From assembly GCF_900005765.1 (NCBI RefSeq), contig NC_041692.1, forward strand, positions 1,054,001-1,118,000: a stretch of 64,000 nucleotides of DNA, written 5' to 3'. Source of the DNA: Plasmodium relictum. Lineage: Eukaryota > Apicomplexa > Aconoidasida > Haemosporida > Plasmodiidae. Both the position numbers and the translations under genes were made by a program. This document shows, piece by piece, positions 20,137 to 30,886 of this stretch. How positions within the stretch are numbered: position 1 is the stretch's first letter; every line of letters begins with the position of its first letter. The notes below the pieces were generated by a model. It was not told the DNA's origin. It ran no database searches and saw only the letters and a program-made list of their open reading frames with translations.

Positions 20137-23100
20137 CTATATTTTAGCATCATACCCTTCAGCTATTAATTCCTTTTTATTTATTGGAACATTAGTTTGA
20201 TGTTGAGTTAAAATAGCCTGTTGAATAACTTGTCCTTTCCATTCAGGCCAAGCACTCTCTGAATTTTTAAGATTTTTCTTTTGATTTTTTGGGGTATCCA
20301 TAGACGCTAAAAAATCGGCGTGCATCCCCATAACATCTTCCCTAATTTCTAAATTTTTTTTATTTTCATCTACTGGTTTGTATTGAGGTAATGATTTTCT
20401 TCTATTACCTTCAAAAAATCTATTTGACATTTCTTTTTTTCTTTCATTGGAGAAATGTCTTTTTACCTTTTTTTTATCATAAGAATCTGAATCGATATCA
20501 GAATCACTTTCTGATTCAGTTTCATCACTTGATGTTGAATAAGAAGAGGAATCTGAAGAGTTTGATGATGATGAATCAGAAGAATTAGAGGACGATGATG
20601 AATATCTACTTCTGTGCTTATCATAATGAGTATTATTTTTCAAATAATTTTTATCTCCAATATTTTTACCGCTTATTTTTCCTTTTCCTAAATTGAAATT
20701 AGGAATTTGCTCTGATGATATTAGAGAGGCTTTATATTGTTCCAAATTTATTCTACCCATATGATTAATATAAAGGAAAATCCTTTTTTGTTTTTCAATA
20801 GATAACAAATCAGTATCAAATGTAAAATATCTATCAAACATATGATTCTCAGCCAATATACCTAAATCGTCTTGTATTATTTCTAATGCTGCTCTTCTTT
20901 GATTTGGTGCTAATCTTCGTAAATTTTTGAAAAGTAATTTCACTTGATAATTATTTAAACCTTTATCATTAATTCCTATTTTTTGAATTCCTGGTGGATC
21001 AGGAATTGTTCCCATACTTGGTGGATCAAAATCAATATCATCAGTTGAATTTTCTTTTTTGCCCCTATTATTTTCATAAGCATTCTTTAACATATTTGCT
21101 GAAACCTTATTAGTTTTATTAATTTTTTCTCCTTTTTTATTTTTATTTTTATTTTGTTGTGAATATATTTGACTAGAATTCACATTATTTAATGATGATC
21201 CCATTGCATTATTTTTTTTTCCGTAATTTTTACTATCGCTTTTATGATAATTATAATTATCACTACTCATATCATCACTACTATTGCTACTTATGCTACT
21301 GCTATTCGCACTACTATTATTACCATCATAATAATCATATTTATCATTTAATATTTCATTATATTGTTTCATGTCTAGATAAATACAATTGGTATTTTTT
21401 GTATATTCATTTAAAATTTTTTCCATTTCTGAACTCTCTTTTAATAACTTATCAAATTCTTTAGCTAATTTATATGCATCATTCCAAACATCATTTTTAA
21501 CCTTATGATATGTAAATGCGTTAAAAAATATTTGCCTTACATCTTGTTGCCATTCAAAAGGATTATCATATTTATTATTTAATAATTTTTTTTCTATTGT
21601 CTCAAAATCCATTGGATACGTGATAACATTTAGATAATTAGGTACCCCATCTAATTCAGGATTTACTGGCTTTAAAAACCAACAACTACTTTCTTTTCTT
21701 TTTAATTTATGTAATATTTTAAAACAGTAATTCTTCCAAGGATTTTTTGTCTTATAATTTCTTTTTTTATATATTTTGTTATGTTGCTCATGTTCCTCAT
21801 TCAAATTATCGTGATGTAAACTATTATTTCTTTGCCTTTTCTTTTGCATCTCTTTTCCATCTTCTTTTTTACTAGAACATTTAGAAATATTTCCTGCACC
21901 GGAATTCGATATAGAACCATATGAATTTTTACCATTTTTATTATCCATTTCATTTTTTTTTATATTTTTATTATATGTCTTTTCATGTTCATATGATCTT
22001 ACGTTTCCCCCCACTCCACTTTTGGTATATTTTTGAGCTGAATTATTTTTTTCATTTATATAATTATGTTCTTTTGTATTACACTTTCTATTATCTTCAT
22101 TTGATATATTTTTTGTATCTTTTTGAGTATCATTTTCTTTACTACTTAATTCTTCTTTTGAGTAATACATATCGAATGATTTTTTCGATTTTCTCTTTCC
22201 AGCATCATATATATTATTAGATAGAGAACAACGTAAATTTTTTATTTCATTTAAATGTCTTTTTGATATAGAAGAATACGTGTTTCTTTTTTCATTTTTA
22301 GGCTTTTCAATAGAAATTTCAATAAATCGAAATCCTAATGAATTAATTGTTTTTGATATAAATGTAAATTCTTCTTCAGTTAAATGCAATACTCCCCTTT
22401 CAAAACTTCTTATTTCATCTAAATTTTTTAAGAACATTTTTTCAAATTCGTTAGTTTTTTCTTTTTCATAATTTATATTTCTATCTTTATTATTTTCATT
22501 TTCTTTATCTTCATTATTTAAATCTGTATTATTTATGAAATTACTTTTTGAAATATTGTTAATATGCTCATCACTCATATTAATATTACTAGAATTATTG
22601 TTTATTAAATTATTACATGTAATTTCATTATTAATATTACTATTATTATTTTTTTTATCATCATCATCATTATTATTATTATTATTATTTTTATCACCAT
22701 TATTATTATTATTACTATTATTATTATCTTTATTATTATTACTATCATTATTATCTTTATTATTATTACTATCATTATTATCTTTATTATTATTACTATC
22801 ATTATTATCTTTATTATTATCATTATTATTACTATTACTATTATTATCACCATTATTATTATTATTATCACCATTATTATTATCTTTATTATTATTACTA
22901 TCATTATTATCTTTATTATTATTACTATCATTATTATCTTTATTATTATCGTTATTATTATTACTATCATTATTATTATTATTATTATATATATCATTTT
23001 TTTTATTTCCATTCTCATCAGTTGTATTTTCTTTTGAAAGCATACTATACTTCATATTTCCAATCTTTTTATTATCATCTTTTAAATTAAATTCATTATT

Positions 23101-23715
23101 ATCATTATCATTTAATGCCTTATTCATATTATTGTTATTACATAAATTACTCATTTCATTACTTTTTGAATTTATTTTATTTAAAATATTGTCATCAGTT
23201 ATATCATTTATTATTTGATTATTTTTATTATTTAAATAACAATTATCGCTTAAATTATCTTTGTTTAATCCACCATTTTTATAAATATTTAATTCATTAT
23301 TTCTGCTTGTGTAATTATTCTGAAAAGTGGCATTTTCATTATCATTAATTGTGTTATTACTATTATCATTTATATTATGATTCATATCATTTATTAAATC
23401 AATGTTTACATTATTGTTTGATTTTATATAATTTAAATTATTATTTAAATTTGGCATTGTATTGTTATCGCTATTGTACATGTAACTTTTAACAGTGATT
23501 TCACTTTTTTCGTTACTTATATTGTTTTTATTATCAATGGAATTTACCATATTTAACATGCAATTAAAATTATCATTTAATTTAATTTCATTATTCATTT
23601 TGTTTGTACTCTTTATTTCATAGCTGTTTATTATATTATAATTAAATTTAGAATTCTTAGATTTAAAAATTAAATCATTATAGCATTCAATTAATTCGTT
23701 TTTTGTTGAATTCAT
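20137..23715 (-). CDS. BDP2: Bromodomain protein 2 (BET-like: bromodomain plus ET domain)
   Basis: Single exon, 1192 residues. The first 640 residues are low-complexity Asn/Asp/Lys sequence. One bromodomain lies at about 655-760 ('NPWKNYCFKILHKLKRKESS', 'PVNPELDGVPNYLNVITYPM'), with the BET-type 'PMDFETIEKKL' helix. An ET/NET domain follows at about 920-993 ('LFKNLRRLAPNQRRAALEII'). A Ser-rich acidic patch and a short conserved end (about 1140-1192, 'SAWPEWKGQVIQQAILTQHQ') close the protein. BET proteins bind acetylated histone tails through the bromodomain and recruit partners through the ET domain; Plasmodium BDP2 is a nuclear chromatin reader. The N-terminal region holds short Asn/Asp/Lys tandem repeats. 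Confidence 0.93.
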   Translation of the reverse strand: MNSTKNELIECYNDLIFKSKNSKFNYNIINSYEIKSTNKMNNEIKLNDNFNCMLNMVNSIDNKNNISNEKSEITVKSYMYNSDNNTMPNLNNNLNYIKSNNNVNIDLINDMNHNINDNSNNTINDNENATFQNNYTSRNNELNIYKNGGLNKDNLSDNCYLNNKNNQIINDITDDNILNKINSKSNEMSNLCNNNNMNKALNDNDNNEFNLKDDNKKIGNMKYSMLSKENTTDENGNKKNDIYNNNNNNDSNNNNDNNKDNNDSNNNKDNNDSNNNKDNNNGDNNNNNGDNNSNSNNNDNNKDNNDSNNNKDNNDSNNNKDNNDSNNNKDNNNSNNNNNGDKNNNNNNNDDDDKKNNNSNINNEITCNNLINNNSSNINMSDEHINNISKSNFINNTDLNNEDKENENNKDRNINYEKEKTNEFEKMFLKNLDEIRSFERGVLHLTEEEFTFISKTINSLGFRFIEISIEKPKNEKRNTYSSISKRHLNEIKNLRCSLSNNIYDAGKRKSKKSFDMYYSKEELSSKENDTQKDTKNISNEDNRKCNTKEHNYINEKNNSAQKYTKSGVGGNVRSYEHEKTYNKNIKKNEMDNKNGKNSYGSISNSGAGNISKCSSKKEDGKEMQKKRQRNNSLHHDNLNEEHEQHNKIYKKRNYKTKNPWKNYCFKILHKLKRKESSCWFLKPVNPELDGVPNYLNVITYPMDFETIEKKLLNNKYDNPFEWQQDVRQIFFNAFTYHKVKNDVWNDAYKLAKEFDKLLKESSEMEKILNEYTKNTNCIYLDMKQYNEILNDKYDYYDGNNSSANSSSISSNSSDDMSSDNYNYHKSDSKNYGKKNNAMGSSLNNVNSSQIYSQQNKNKNKKGEKINKTNKVSANMLKNAYENNRGKKENSTDDIDFDPPSMGTIPDPPGIQKIGINDKGLNNYQVKLLFKNLRRLAPNQRRAALEIIQDDLGILAENHMFDRYFTFDTDLLSIEKQKRIFLYINHMGRINLEQYKASLISSEQIPNFNLGKGKISGKNIGDKNYLKNNTHYDKHRSRYSSSSSNSSDSSSSNSSDSSSYSTSSDETESESDSDIDSDSYDKKKVKRHFSNERKKEMSNRFFEGNRRKSLPQYKPVDENKKNLEIREDVMGMHADFLASMDTPKNQKKNLKNSESAWPEWKGQVIQQAILTQHQTNVPINKKELIAEGYDAKI
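22640..22995. repeat. Asn/Asp/Lys-coding tandem repeats in BDP2
   Basis: Imperfect 27-base units (Asp-Ser-Asn-Asn-Asn-Lys-Asp-Asn-Asn) mixed with pure Asn runs, residues about 240-358. Low-complexity sequence that slips in copying; length should vary between isolates. Confidence 0.93.
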
Positions 23716-26700
23716 TGTTTTATCAAATATACTGCAATATAATATTCTGTTAAATGAAATTTTATTATTTTTGCATTCTCTTGAATTAGTATATGTATTA
23801 TTATCTTTATTGCAATTTAAAAAACTCTAATTTATTGTTTGATTAAAAGATGTATTCATAATTTTTTTTTATATATATAAAAAAATAAAAATATTAAAAT
23901 TTCTTTTAGAAATATTAAATAAAAATTATATATTTTTCTTTTTTGTTATTTAAAATGTACATTTTTAATGATATATTTTTTTATATTTTATTTATATATT
24001 TAATTTTTTTTTTTTTTATATCGTTTTATTTTTTTTTCATTTGATTGAATTATTTTTTTTTTATTTTTTATTTTCTATTTTATATTTTTTTTTTTTTTTT
24101 TGCAAATATCAATAATACTAACATGCAATATTATATTAATACATAGCCTTTATATAAAATAAGCCTTTTATGACTACAAAAATAAATTACATATATTTTG
24201 ATTTTTTTTTTGATATTTTAAGTTAGGTAATCTTCTTAAAAATTAGATGTCAAAATTATTTAAATAAAAAAAAATTAAATTTTTTGCTTTTTTATAATCA
24301 TATTATTTATTTTTTCTTATAATAAATTTTTAAATAAAAATTTTTGAGAACATGTTTTACAGTATTAATGATTTATACTTTTCTGAAAAAAAATATCATA
24401 ATAAATAAAATGAATTAACCTATATATCTGGAATACTGAAATTCGAAAAAATTACATATTTTTTTATGAGGAAAATGATTTATTATAGCTATATATACAA
24501 AAAAAAAAATTTTTAATTTTTCACTATTCGTTTAAGTTAAAAAGTATTAATATTAAACAATAATTTTAATTTTTTATATTAAATACATCATTTATATAAT
24601 TTGTTTAAATAGGTCTTATATATATGTTGTACTATTTTATATATTTCTTTTTATATTTAATTTAAATAAAAATAATACATCCAATGCTATGAAAATTTTT
24701 GGCTCTATTTAAATTTTTTTTTGCTTTTTTTGGGGGTTTTATGAAAATAATTTTATGTTCTTAATTACATTCAACAAATAATTAAAAATTTTAATTTTTT
24801 TCAAATACATATTATAGCTATTTTTAAATATATTTTTTTTTATATATTATATATTTCTTTAAAGATAGCAATTCATTCATTAAATATGAATAAATATATA
24901 TGTTTTTTGCTTAATTGTTTTTTGTTTTAATTAAAAATTATATTTATGTTTAAAAGGGATTAGGTGCTAATATTTAATATATGTAGCTCAAATTTTTAAA
25001 GATTTAAGGATTTTTTTTTAAAAATATTTTACTGTGTTATATATAAATATAAATGTATACAATAACTTTTTGATATTTCTACAATATAAATTATGAAATT
25101 TTTTTTTTAATTTTTTAAATAATAAAAATTCTTATGCATGCCTTAATTTTGTATTTTATATTAGTACCTTATAAAGTTTATTAGAATTGTATGTGTATAA
25201 AAAAAATTTAATTGCTGATTAAAATATATTTTGAATTAAAAAAAAATATATATTATCTTCGAATTAAGAAAATTTAGGTATGTACTTTTAATATATATTA
25301 TGTGTAAATGTTATCCTGTTTTACGAATTTTTTTTTTTTTCCTTTAATAATATAAAAAAAATTCCTTTTTATTTAAAATATTTCAATTACTTTTAAAAAA
25401 ATTATTCCAGAACTTACAAGTTAATATATAATTTTGTTCTCACATTTTAAATATTAAATTTGCGAAGAAAAACAAAAGACAAAAAACAAATAGTAACGTT
25501 TTAATTTTAAACAGATATTTAAGGTAATTATAACAGCTATGTTTTTTAAATTTCCTTAAAAAAAATGAGCATTTCTTTTATTATAAGTATACTTTTTTTA
25601 TCATGATTACTTTTTTTTTTTAAGAATTACATTATTCTTATTACATAAATGGAAACAAAAAGGTTGTTTTTTAATTACATCTTCATATTTTCTCTTTTCC
25701 TTAATTTTATTTTATATTTTACTTGAACAAAAAAAAAATTAGTTAAAATAAAAATATATATAAAAAATTGAAATTTATTATTAATTACAAAAATAATAGA
25801 TACGTATATATTTGTTTAATTATTGTGCAAAAATATAGAAGTCAATAACTATATATATTAATAGACACAATAAAATATATATTTAACTTTTTATATATTA
25901 AAGTATTTTTTCTATTTTTTGAGTGTGCCAAAATAGGTATACTGTAATATATTCACTTTTGCTATAATGTTCTCTTAAAATATAAAGAATAAAAAAAACT
26001 TTTTTTCTTTATTAATATTTTTATTTTTTACTATAATGAAATATAAAAGTCATTAAATAAAAAATATATTCATAATTTTAAAAAAAAAGTTATTTCTATA
26101 AAAATAATTTTAAATGTAAATTTTGAAGTACAAATTTTTATTAAGAAGCTTAAAAAGAAAAATAAAACCTTGTCATTTCTATAGTTAAAAATATTGTGAT
26201 ACAAAATTTTGTAAAACTGATATATCTATATATATATTTTTGTTTCTCTATTTTAATTTTGCTTTTTTTTAAAAGTGTTATCGTATACATTAATCCTAAT
26301 GAATTATTTTATGTAAAACTTAAAATTTTTCGTTTTCGATTTAAAAAAAAAATGTATATATAAAATGCATACGCACAAAAATATAATAATTTTTTTTATA
26401 ATTTCTAAATAAACAGGATATTCCTGTTGATATATATACATATATATTTAAAATATGTTTAGAAGGTAACAAATTGTATTTAAAATTTTTCCTAATATTT
26501 AACTACTTTCCTTTAAAATTTACAATATATATAATTATTTAAATAATTTTCCAATTGAAGAAAAAATATTACATATTATTTATTTAAAGTTGTAAAGATT
26601 AAGAAATACGATACTAAAGGATGCTATGTAAATATTTTTTTTTTATATAGAACATTCATTTTTTATAAAAGAAAAATTTACTAAATAAAAATTCTAATAG

Positions 26701-27198
26701 CAAATGATAAAATTTGAATATTTTGGAATAAAGAATTTTGAATTAAAAATTAATACATAAAAAATTTCTTATTTACTTATTTTAGTTGTATGTTTTTTTT
26801 TTCTTTTCAAATACTGATTATATGGTTTAAAAAGGATGATTTAAAAAAAAGAAAAAAAAAAACTAATGTTTTATAAAACTTTTTAAATATTCTATGAGTT
26901 AATAAAATAGTAGTTTAATATGAAGATATAAAAAAAGGCTATACTTAATGAAAAAAATATTTTTTAAAAGTAGCATTAATCATAGAAAAAAAGCTTTCTT
27001 TTAATATAAATACCTTAATACTAATATTTTTAGAAACAATTTAATGTATTTCATAAGATATCGGTTAAAACATCAATTAAAAAAAAAAAAAAAAGAATAT
27101 TTAAAGATAGTTTAAAAACTATATATATATTATTTATATATAGTTAATATTGTCATGGATTGTACTTATGTAAATAATTGATAATTTAAAAATTGTAA
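23716..27198. other. Long intergenic region upstream of BDP2
   Basis: 3.5 kb between the BDP2 start and the U1 snRNA 3' end. Poly-A/T rich throughout. One TGCATGC site at 25135-25141 matches the core of an ApiAP2 motif. No coding or RNA gene recognised. Confidence 0.55.
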
Positions 27199-27361
27199 TG
27201 GCATAATCATTCAATGAAATATGCCACGGGCAAAAATTTTGCTGTTAGCACCCTCCATATGGAGAGTCTATAGCTCATCACAGTCAGCTGAGTGCAATGC
27301 TCTGCTCCGAGCTACGTCAGGGTAATGCGTGAGCTACCCCAAACGCCAGCCAGGTAAGTTA
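27199..27361 (-). ncRNA. U1 spliceosomal snRNA
   Basis: Read on the minus strand, this roughly 163-base GC-rich island begins 'TAACTTACCTGGC', the U1 5' end that pairs with splice donors. Stem I is GGGTA/TACCC (27335-27339 with 27320-27324) around the loop GCTCACGCAT, keeping the UCACG core bound by U1-70K. Stem-loop II is closed by TAGCTC/GAGCTA (27309-27314 with 27271-27276) and displays 'ATTGCACTCA', the U1A-binding loop. Stem III is CTCC-ATAT-GGAG (27253-27264). GCTG/CAGC forms the long-range helix H. An Sm site 'AATTTTTG' lies at 27231-27238, and the 3' hairpin TGGCATA/TATGCCA at 27199-27226 is stem IV. Length and order match U1 of other eukaryotes (164 bases in human). It base-pairs with 5' splice sites at the start of spliceosome assembly. 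Confidence 0.95.
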
Positions 27362-28232
27362 ATTAAAAATAGTATATTTTTTCATTGTGTTATTTTTTGC
27401 ATACTAAAACTGTACTTCATGAATTTTTATTAATTTTAAAGCCATTTTTTTTTCTTTTTTTAACATTAAATGTTAAATAAAAATAATTTTTATATAAATT
27501 TTTTTAATATAATTTTCAATTTTTATATAAAAAATTACTATTTTTATTCATTAGTAATTTTTTTTTTAATTTTTTTTTATATTTTTCAAAATTTTTTTTT
27601 TAGGTGATTATATAAGGATATATGTTTTTTTTAAAGTTAAATTTCATTCTCTATAAAAAAAATAAAATAAAAATAAATAAAATACAGCTTATTTTAAAAA
27701 TTTAATTAATATTATGTGATGGAAAATGAAAAAGAAAAAACTTATGTTGAATTATTGTACAAAAATTATTAATCGTCAAAAAGATTGATACATTTTCAAT
27801 TATTATTTCAAGAGAAGTTATTTTTGGAAATTTTCATTTATTTTCTTTATAAAATTTTTAAACATCCCTCTTTTTTTTTTTTTTTTTTTTGTAAAAGGCA
27901 TATTTTGTTGCTGATTAAAGTATAAATATATTTCATTAAGACTAAGAAAAAGAATGATACTTTTAGAGTTTTATTGCACATTTTGTATGAAATAATTACA
28001 AAATATAATTTTAGGTTTATTAACAAAAAAATATTCCTTTTCAAATGATTTTAATTTTTTATAGTTAACGTGAATCAAAATCAGTAAATAATATTTGAAT
28101 TACTATTTAACCTTTAAACCGTATGTATTATATAAAAATTTCAGGATGCTATTAATATAAAGAATTATTTGTTTTTTTTATTATAAAACTTTATCTTTAA
28201 TTATTGTATTTTTATTATATTGATAATTTAAA
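27362..28232. other. Divergent spacer: U1 snRNA promoter side and MED18-like 5' flank
   Basis: Should carry the U1 promoter (reading left) and the promoter of the plus-strand gene at 28233. A+T-rich with long poly-T tracts; no promoter element I can name. Confidence 0.5.
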
Positions 28233-29069
28233 ATGGAAGAGAATATAGAAGAAATATTTGATGATTTTATTTATCATTTAAATGTTAAAACTGAAGAAGA
28301 TAACAATGACGGAAATGATATAAGTACAATAAAAAGAGATGAAACGAATTTATTGGATGATACACTTTTCAATATATTAAAGAATAACTTTTTTAAATAT
28401 ACTGAATATTCATTGAGTAGCTTATATATATGTCAAGAAAATATTCCAATTGAAGAAGATACAAATTTTAAAACATTAATAAATATAATAACCAAAGCAT
28501 CAGATGTTAATAATAAATTTAAATGGGTTGATTATTATTTTAAATATGATTCAAAAGAAGAGTTAAATATATTATCTCCGAAGCCACAAAATAAAGAGCT
28601 GTTATTCAGAGAATACCTTGAACCAAACCATTTAAAAAACGTTTGTTTATTAAGAAAATTTGAACAAGGTGCATTTTTGAAATCATCCGAAAAAAATAAA
28701 GTGGATGTTAAGATAGTATCAGAATACAATGTTCATAATAGTTATAAAAATGTAATTAGGTCATTTGATTATTACTTAAGTCATAAAACTTTTACCGAAG
28801 CACATATATTTCATAATAAATATGGCAATAGTGATCATATTGTTATTTTGGTATTAAGGCATTACAAAGATGAAAATTTTCAAATTCCATTGTTTCCAGA
28901 TAGAGTTCTTGTTCAAATAAAATCTTACTCTAATGACAATAAATATTCAGAAATGACTCAAAAAAATCTTTTACAGTACTCAGAAATTTTTAAACCATAT
29001 ATCTCACTTAGAAAAGTAAATTACAATATTGTAGAAGAAATAAAAAGTAAGATTAATTATGCATTTTAA
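28233..29069 (+). CDS. Conserved protein resembling Mediator subunit 18
   Basis: Single exon, 278 residues. There is an acidic N-terminus, no signal peptide and no membrane helix. By eye it follows MED18/Srb5: an N-terminal strand pair ('YSLSSLYI', 'KFKWVDYYFKYD'), then 'VIRSFDYYLSHKTFTEAHIF' where MED18 has '..MGFRMDHEFVAKGHLF', a strand 'DHIVILVLRHY' for 'MKIMVYKIF', and 'RVLVQIKSYS....LLQYSEIFKPYISLRKVN', where MED18 ends 'YLVELSVVA...FAEQLKPLVHLEKID'. MED18 sits in the Mediator head and contacts RNA polymerase II. The match is structural in pattern with low identity; the MED18 fold is shared with mRNA 5'-triphosphatase-type tunnels, which could mislead. The gene order places it next to the Pol II-linked U1 gene, but nothing functional follows from that. 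Confidence 0.5.
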   Translation: MEENIEEIFDDFIYHLNVKTEEDNNDGNDISTIKRDETNLLDDTLFNILKNNFFKYTEYSLSSLYICQENIPIEEDTNFKTLINIITKASDVNNKFKWVDYYFKYDSKEELNILSPKPQNKELLFREYLEPNHLKNVCLLRKFEQGAFLKSSEKNKVDVKIVSEYNVHNSYKNVIRSFDYYLSHKTFTEAHIFHNKYGNSDHIVILVLRHYKDENFQIPLFPDRVLVQIKSYSNDNKYSEMTQKNLLQYSEIFKPYISLRKVNYNIVEEIKSKINYAF

Positions 29070-29329
29070 AATAAAAAATACTTTAAATTATTTATATAAG
29101 AATTTTTTTTCTTTTTTTTTGAGAATATATGCTATAGACTTATGAACTACTTGATTAATTTTTCTTTTTTTATTTTCTTTTTTTTTATTACTTATATATA
29201 TTTATAAGTTATAAATATTTTTTAAAACCATTTTCATTAAATCAACTTAAATATTAAATTTTATTGAAAATTATTAAAAATATTTTAATACAATTACTAC
29301 TTACACATATTAAACTAAAAGTTTGTTCT

Positions 29330-29778
29330 TTACTTTTCATTTTCAGTTAGCATATTGTTTTCAAGTATGTTATTAATTTCCACTGGTAATGTATTTATTT
29401 CAATGCTAGAATACGATTTAGATTCATACACATTTTCTTTTATATCGTTTTTTTTAATTTCATCTTCTGAACTTTCGAATTGATTACATAATTCAAAAAT
29501 TTCACTGAAAATAAATATAAAAAAATTTATAATTTAGTTTTCATCTTTAATACACATTAATGATTCTTTGAAAATGTAGTACATAAATTTTCTTTTAATT
29601 TTCTCTTTTATTTTAGATAATACCATTCTTCTATATCATTTTTCCAAAAAATGTATGAATTATCAATGTCAGAAAATGTAGAATTAGAAAAAAGGTCATC
29701 TTCTTCATATATAAGAATTTCATCTGATTTATTTTTTTTTATATTTATTCTTTCTGTTTCTTCTTTTTTGTATGTCAT
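29330..29778 (-). CDS. Conserved small acidic protein, unknown
   Basis: Two exons, 29624-29778 and 29330-29504 (minus), joined in phase through a GTATTA donor and a TTTTCAG acceptor; 109 residues. Exon 1 starts 'MTYKKEETERINIKKNKSDE' and holds 'FSDIDNSYIFWKNDIEE'. Exon 2 reads 'EIFELCNQFESSEDEIKKND' and ends 'NNMLTENEK'. It is acidic, has one Trp, and has no signal peptide, membrane helix or known domain. Both exons have coding composition well above the flanks. It is convergent with the MED18-like gene, 260 bases away. I do not recognise it. Confidence 0.6.
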
Positions 29779-30886
29779 GCTTTTCCCTTTGTTTATTTAA
29801 TGTTAAGAATCTAAAAGAAGTTACAATTTTAAATATATCATACGAGCATGATATCATAAACTATTATGTATTATTTTTAGAAAATAAAAAAGTATTTTTA
29901 CATATCATTAACTATTATTATAATATTGTTCACTATTTATTTTTATTGTTAAAAGAAAATATTTCTCATATTTACAGAAGTTAATATATTATGAATATTT
30001 TATGTTCTTTTATTAAAATATTTTTATATACTATTTATTAAAAGCATTACATCATAAAAATTTTTTATTCTTAACTACCAAAATAAAGTAAAATTTTAAT
30101 AATTAAATATTTTTTGATATAATATGAAAGAAAAAAAATTATAAAATCTTCACAAATTAATATTAATAATATTTTTTTTTAAAGATTGAATTTTTTTTAT
30201 AAATAATATTCAATTATAATTTTTTAATGTGTGGAAATTTTTAACATAAAAATTTCACATGTCTAATTATATTTTTTTGAAAATTTTTGTTTTTTTCCAA
30301 AAATGTATAGAAATATGTAAGTCTATTAAATATATTTATATGTATATGAAATGATAAAAATTATATATATATAGAATATATTTATTTTAGTTCACAAATA
30401 TAAAAAAAATATAAACGTTAAAAAAAAGGAAAAAATATATAATTCATATGATAAAAGGAAGAATTATTAATCAGAAAAATAAGAAATGTAATTTAAATGA
30501 AAAAAAAGAAAAAATAGCTTAAGATAAAAAAAAAATATATAATTAACTAAAAAAAAAGACATTTTTGATATAATTAATAGAATAATAGTTATTAGATCCA
30601 GAAAATGCAAAAAATAAATGAAAAAAATGACATTAAAAAAAAAGACAAAATTAATATTGGTAGACCAATACTTAATGTAAGATATAAGTTAAAATTTTAA
30701 AGTAAAGTTAATAAATATTGATAAAAAAATCTAATAAGAATAATATATTTAGATATATATAAATAACATAAAAATAACAGAAGTTTAATAGACCTTATTT
30801 AATTGTGTAAATTTCTTTATCACCTATGTTTATTTCTTTTGTGTACATATATTCATAATAATTTTTTTTCCATTTTTTTTTTTAAT
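29779..30886. other. Intergenic between two minus-strand genes
   Basis: 5' flank of the 109-residue gene and 3' flank of the kelch gene. A possible two-exon mini-gene on the plus strand (30605-30810) is listed separately; otherwise A+T noise. Confidence 0.5.
30605..30810 (+). CDS. Possible 33-residue two-exon mini-gene
   Basis: ATG at 30605; exons 30605-30676 and 30781-30810 join in phase via a strong GTAAGA donor and an AACAG acceptor. It would encode 'MQKINEKNDIKKKDKINIGR', 'PILN', then 'KFNRPYLIV' and stop. The donor is among the best in the window. Without a database hit this may be chance. Confidence 0.22.

Noticed and set aside
22535-23218. Long Leu/Ser-rich frame on the strand opposite BDP2
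   Set aside because: It mirrors the AAT/AAC repeats of BDP2; composition follows from the repeat, not from selection.
27351-27359. Perfect CAGGTAAGT splice donor on the plus strand beside a GC-rich 'exon'
   Set aside because: It is the complement of the U1 snRNA 5' end. Every element of U1 follows on the minus strand, so a spliced leader for the downstream gene is not needed.
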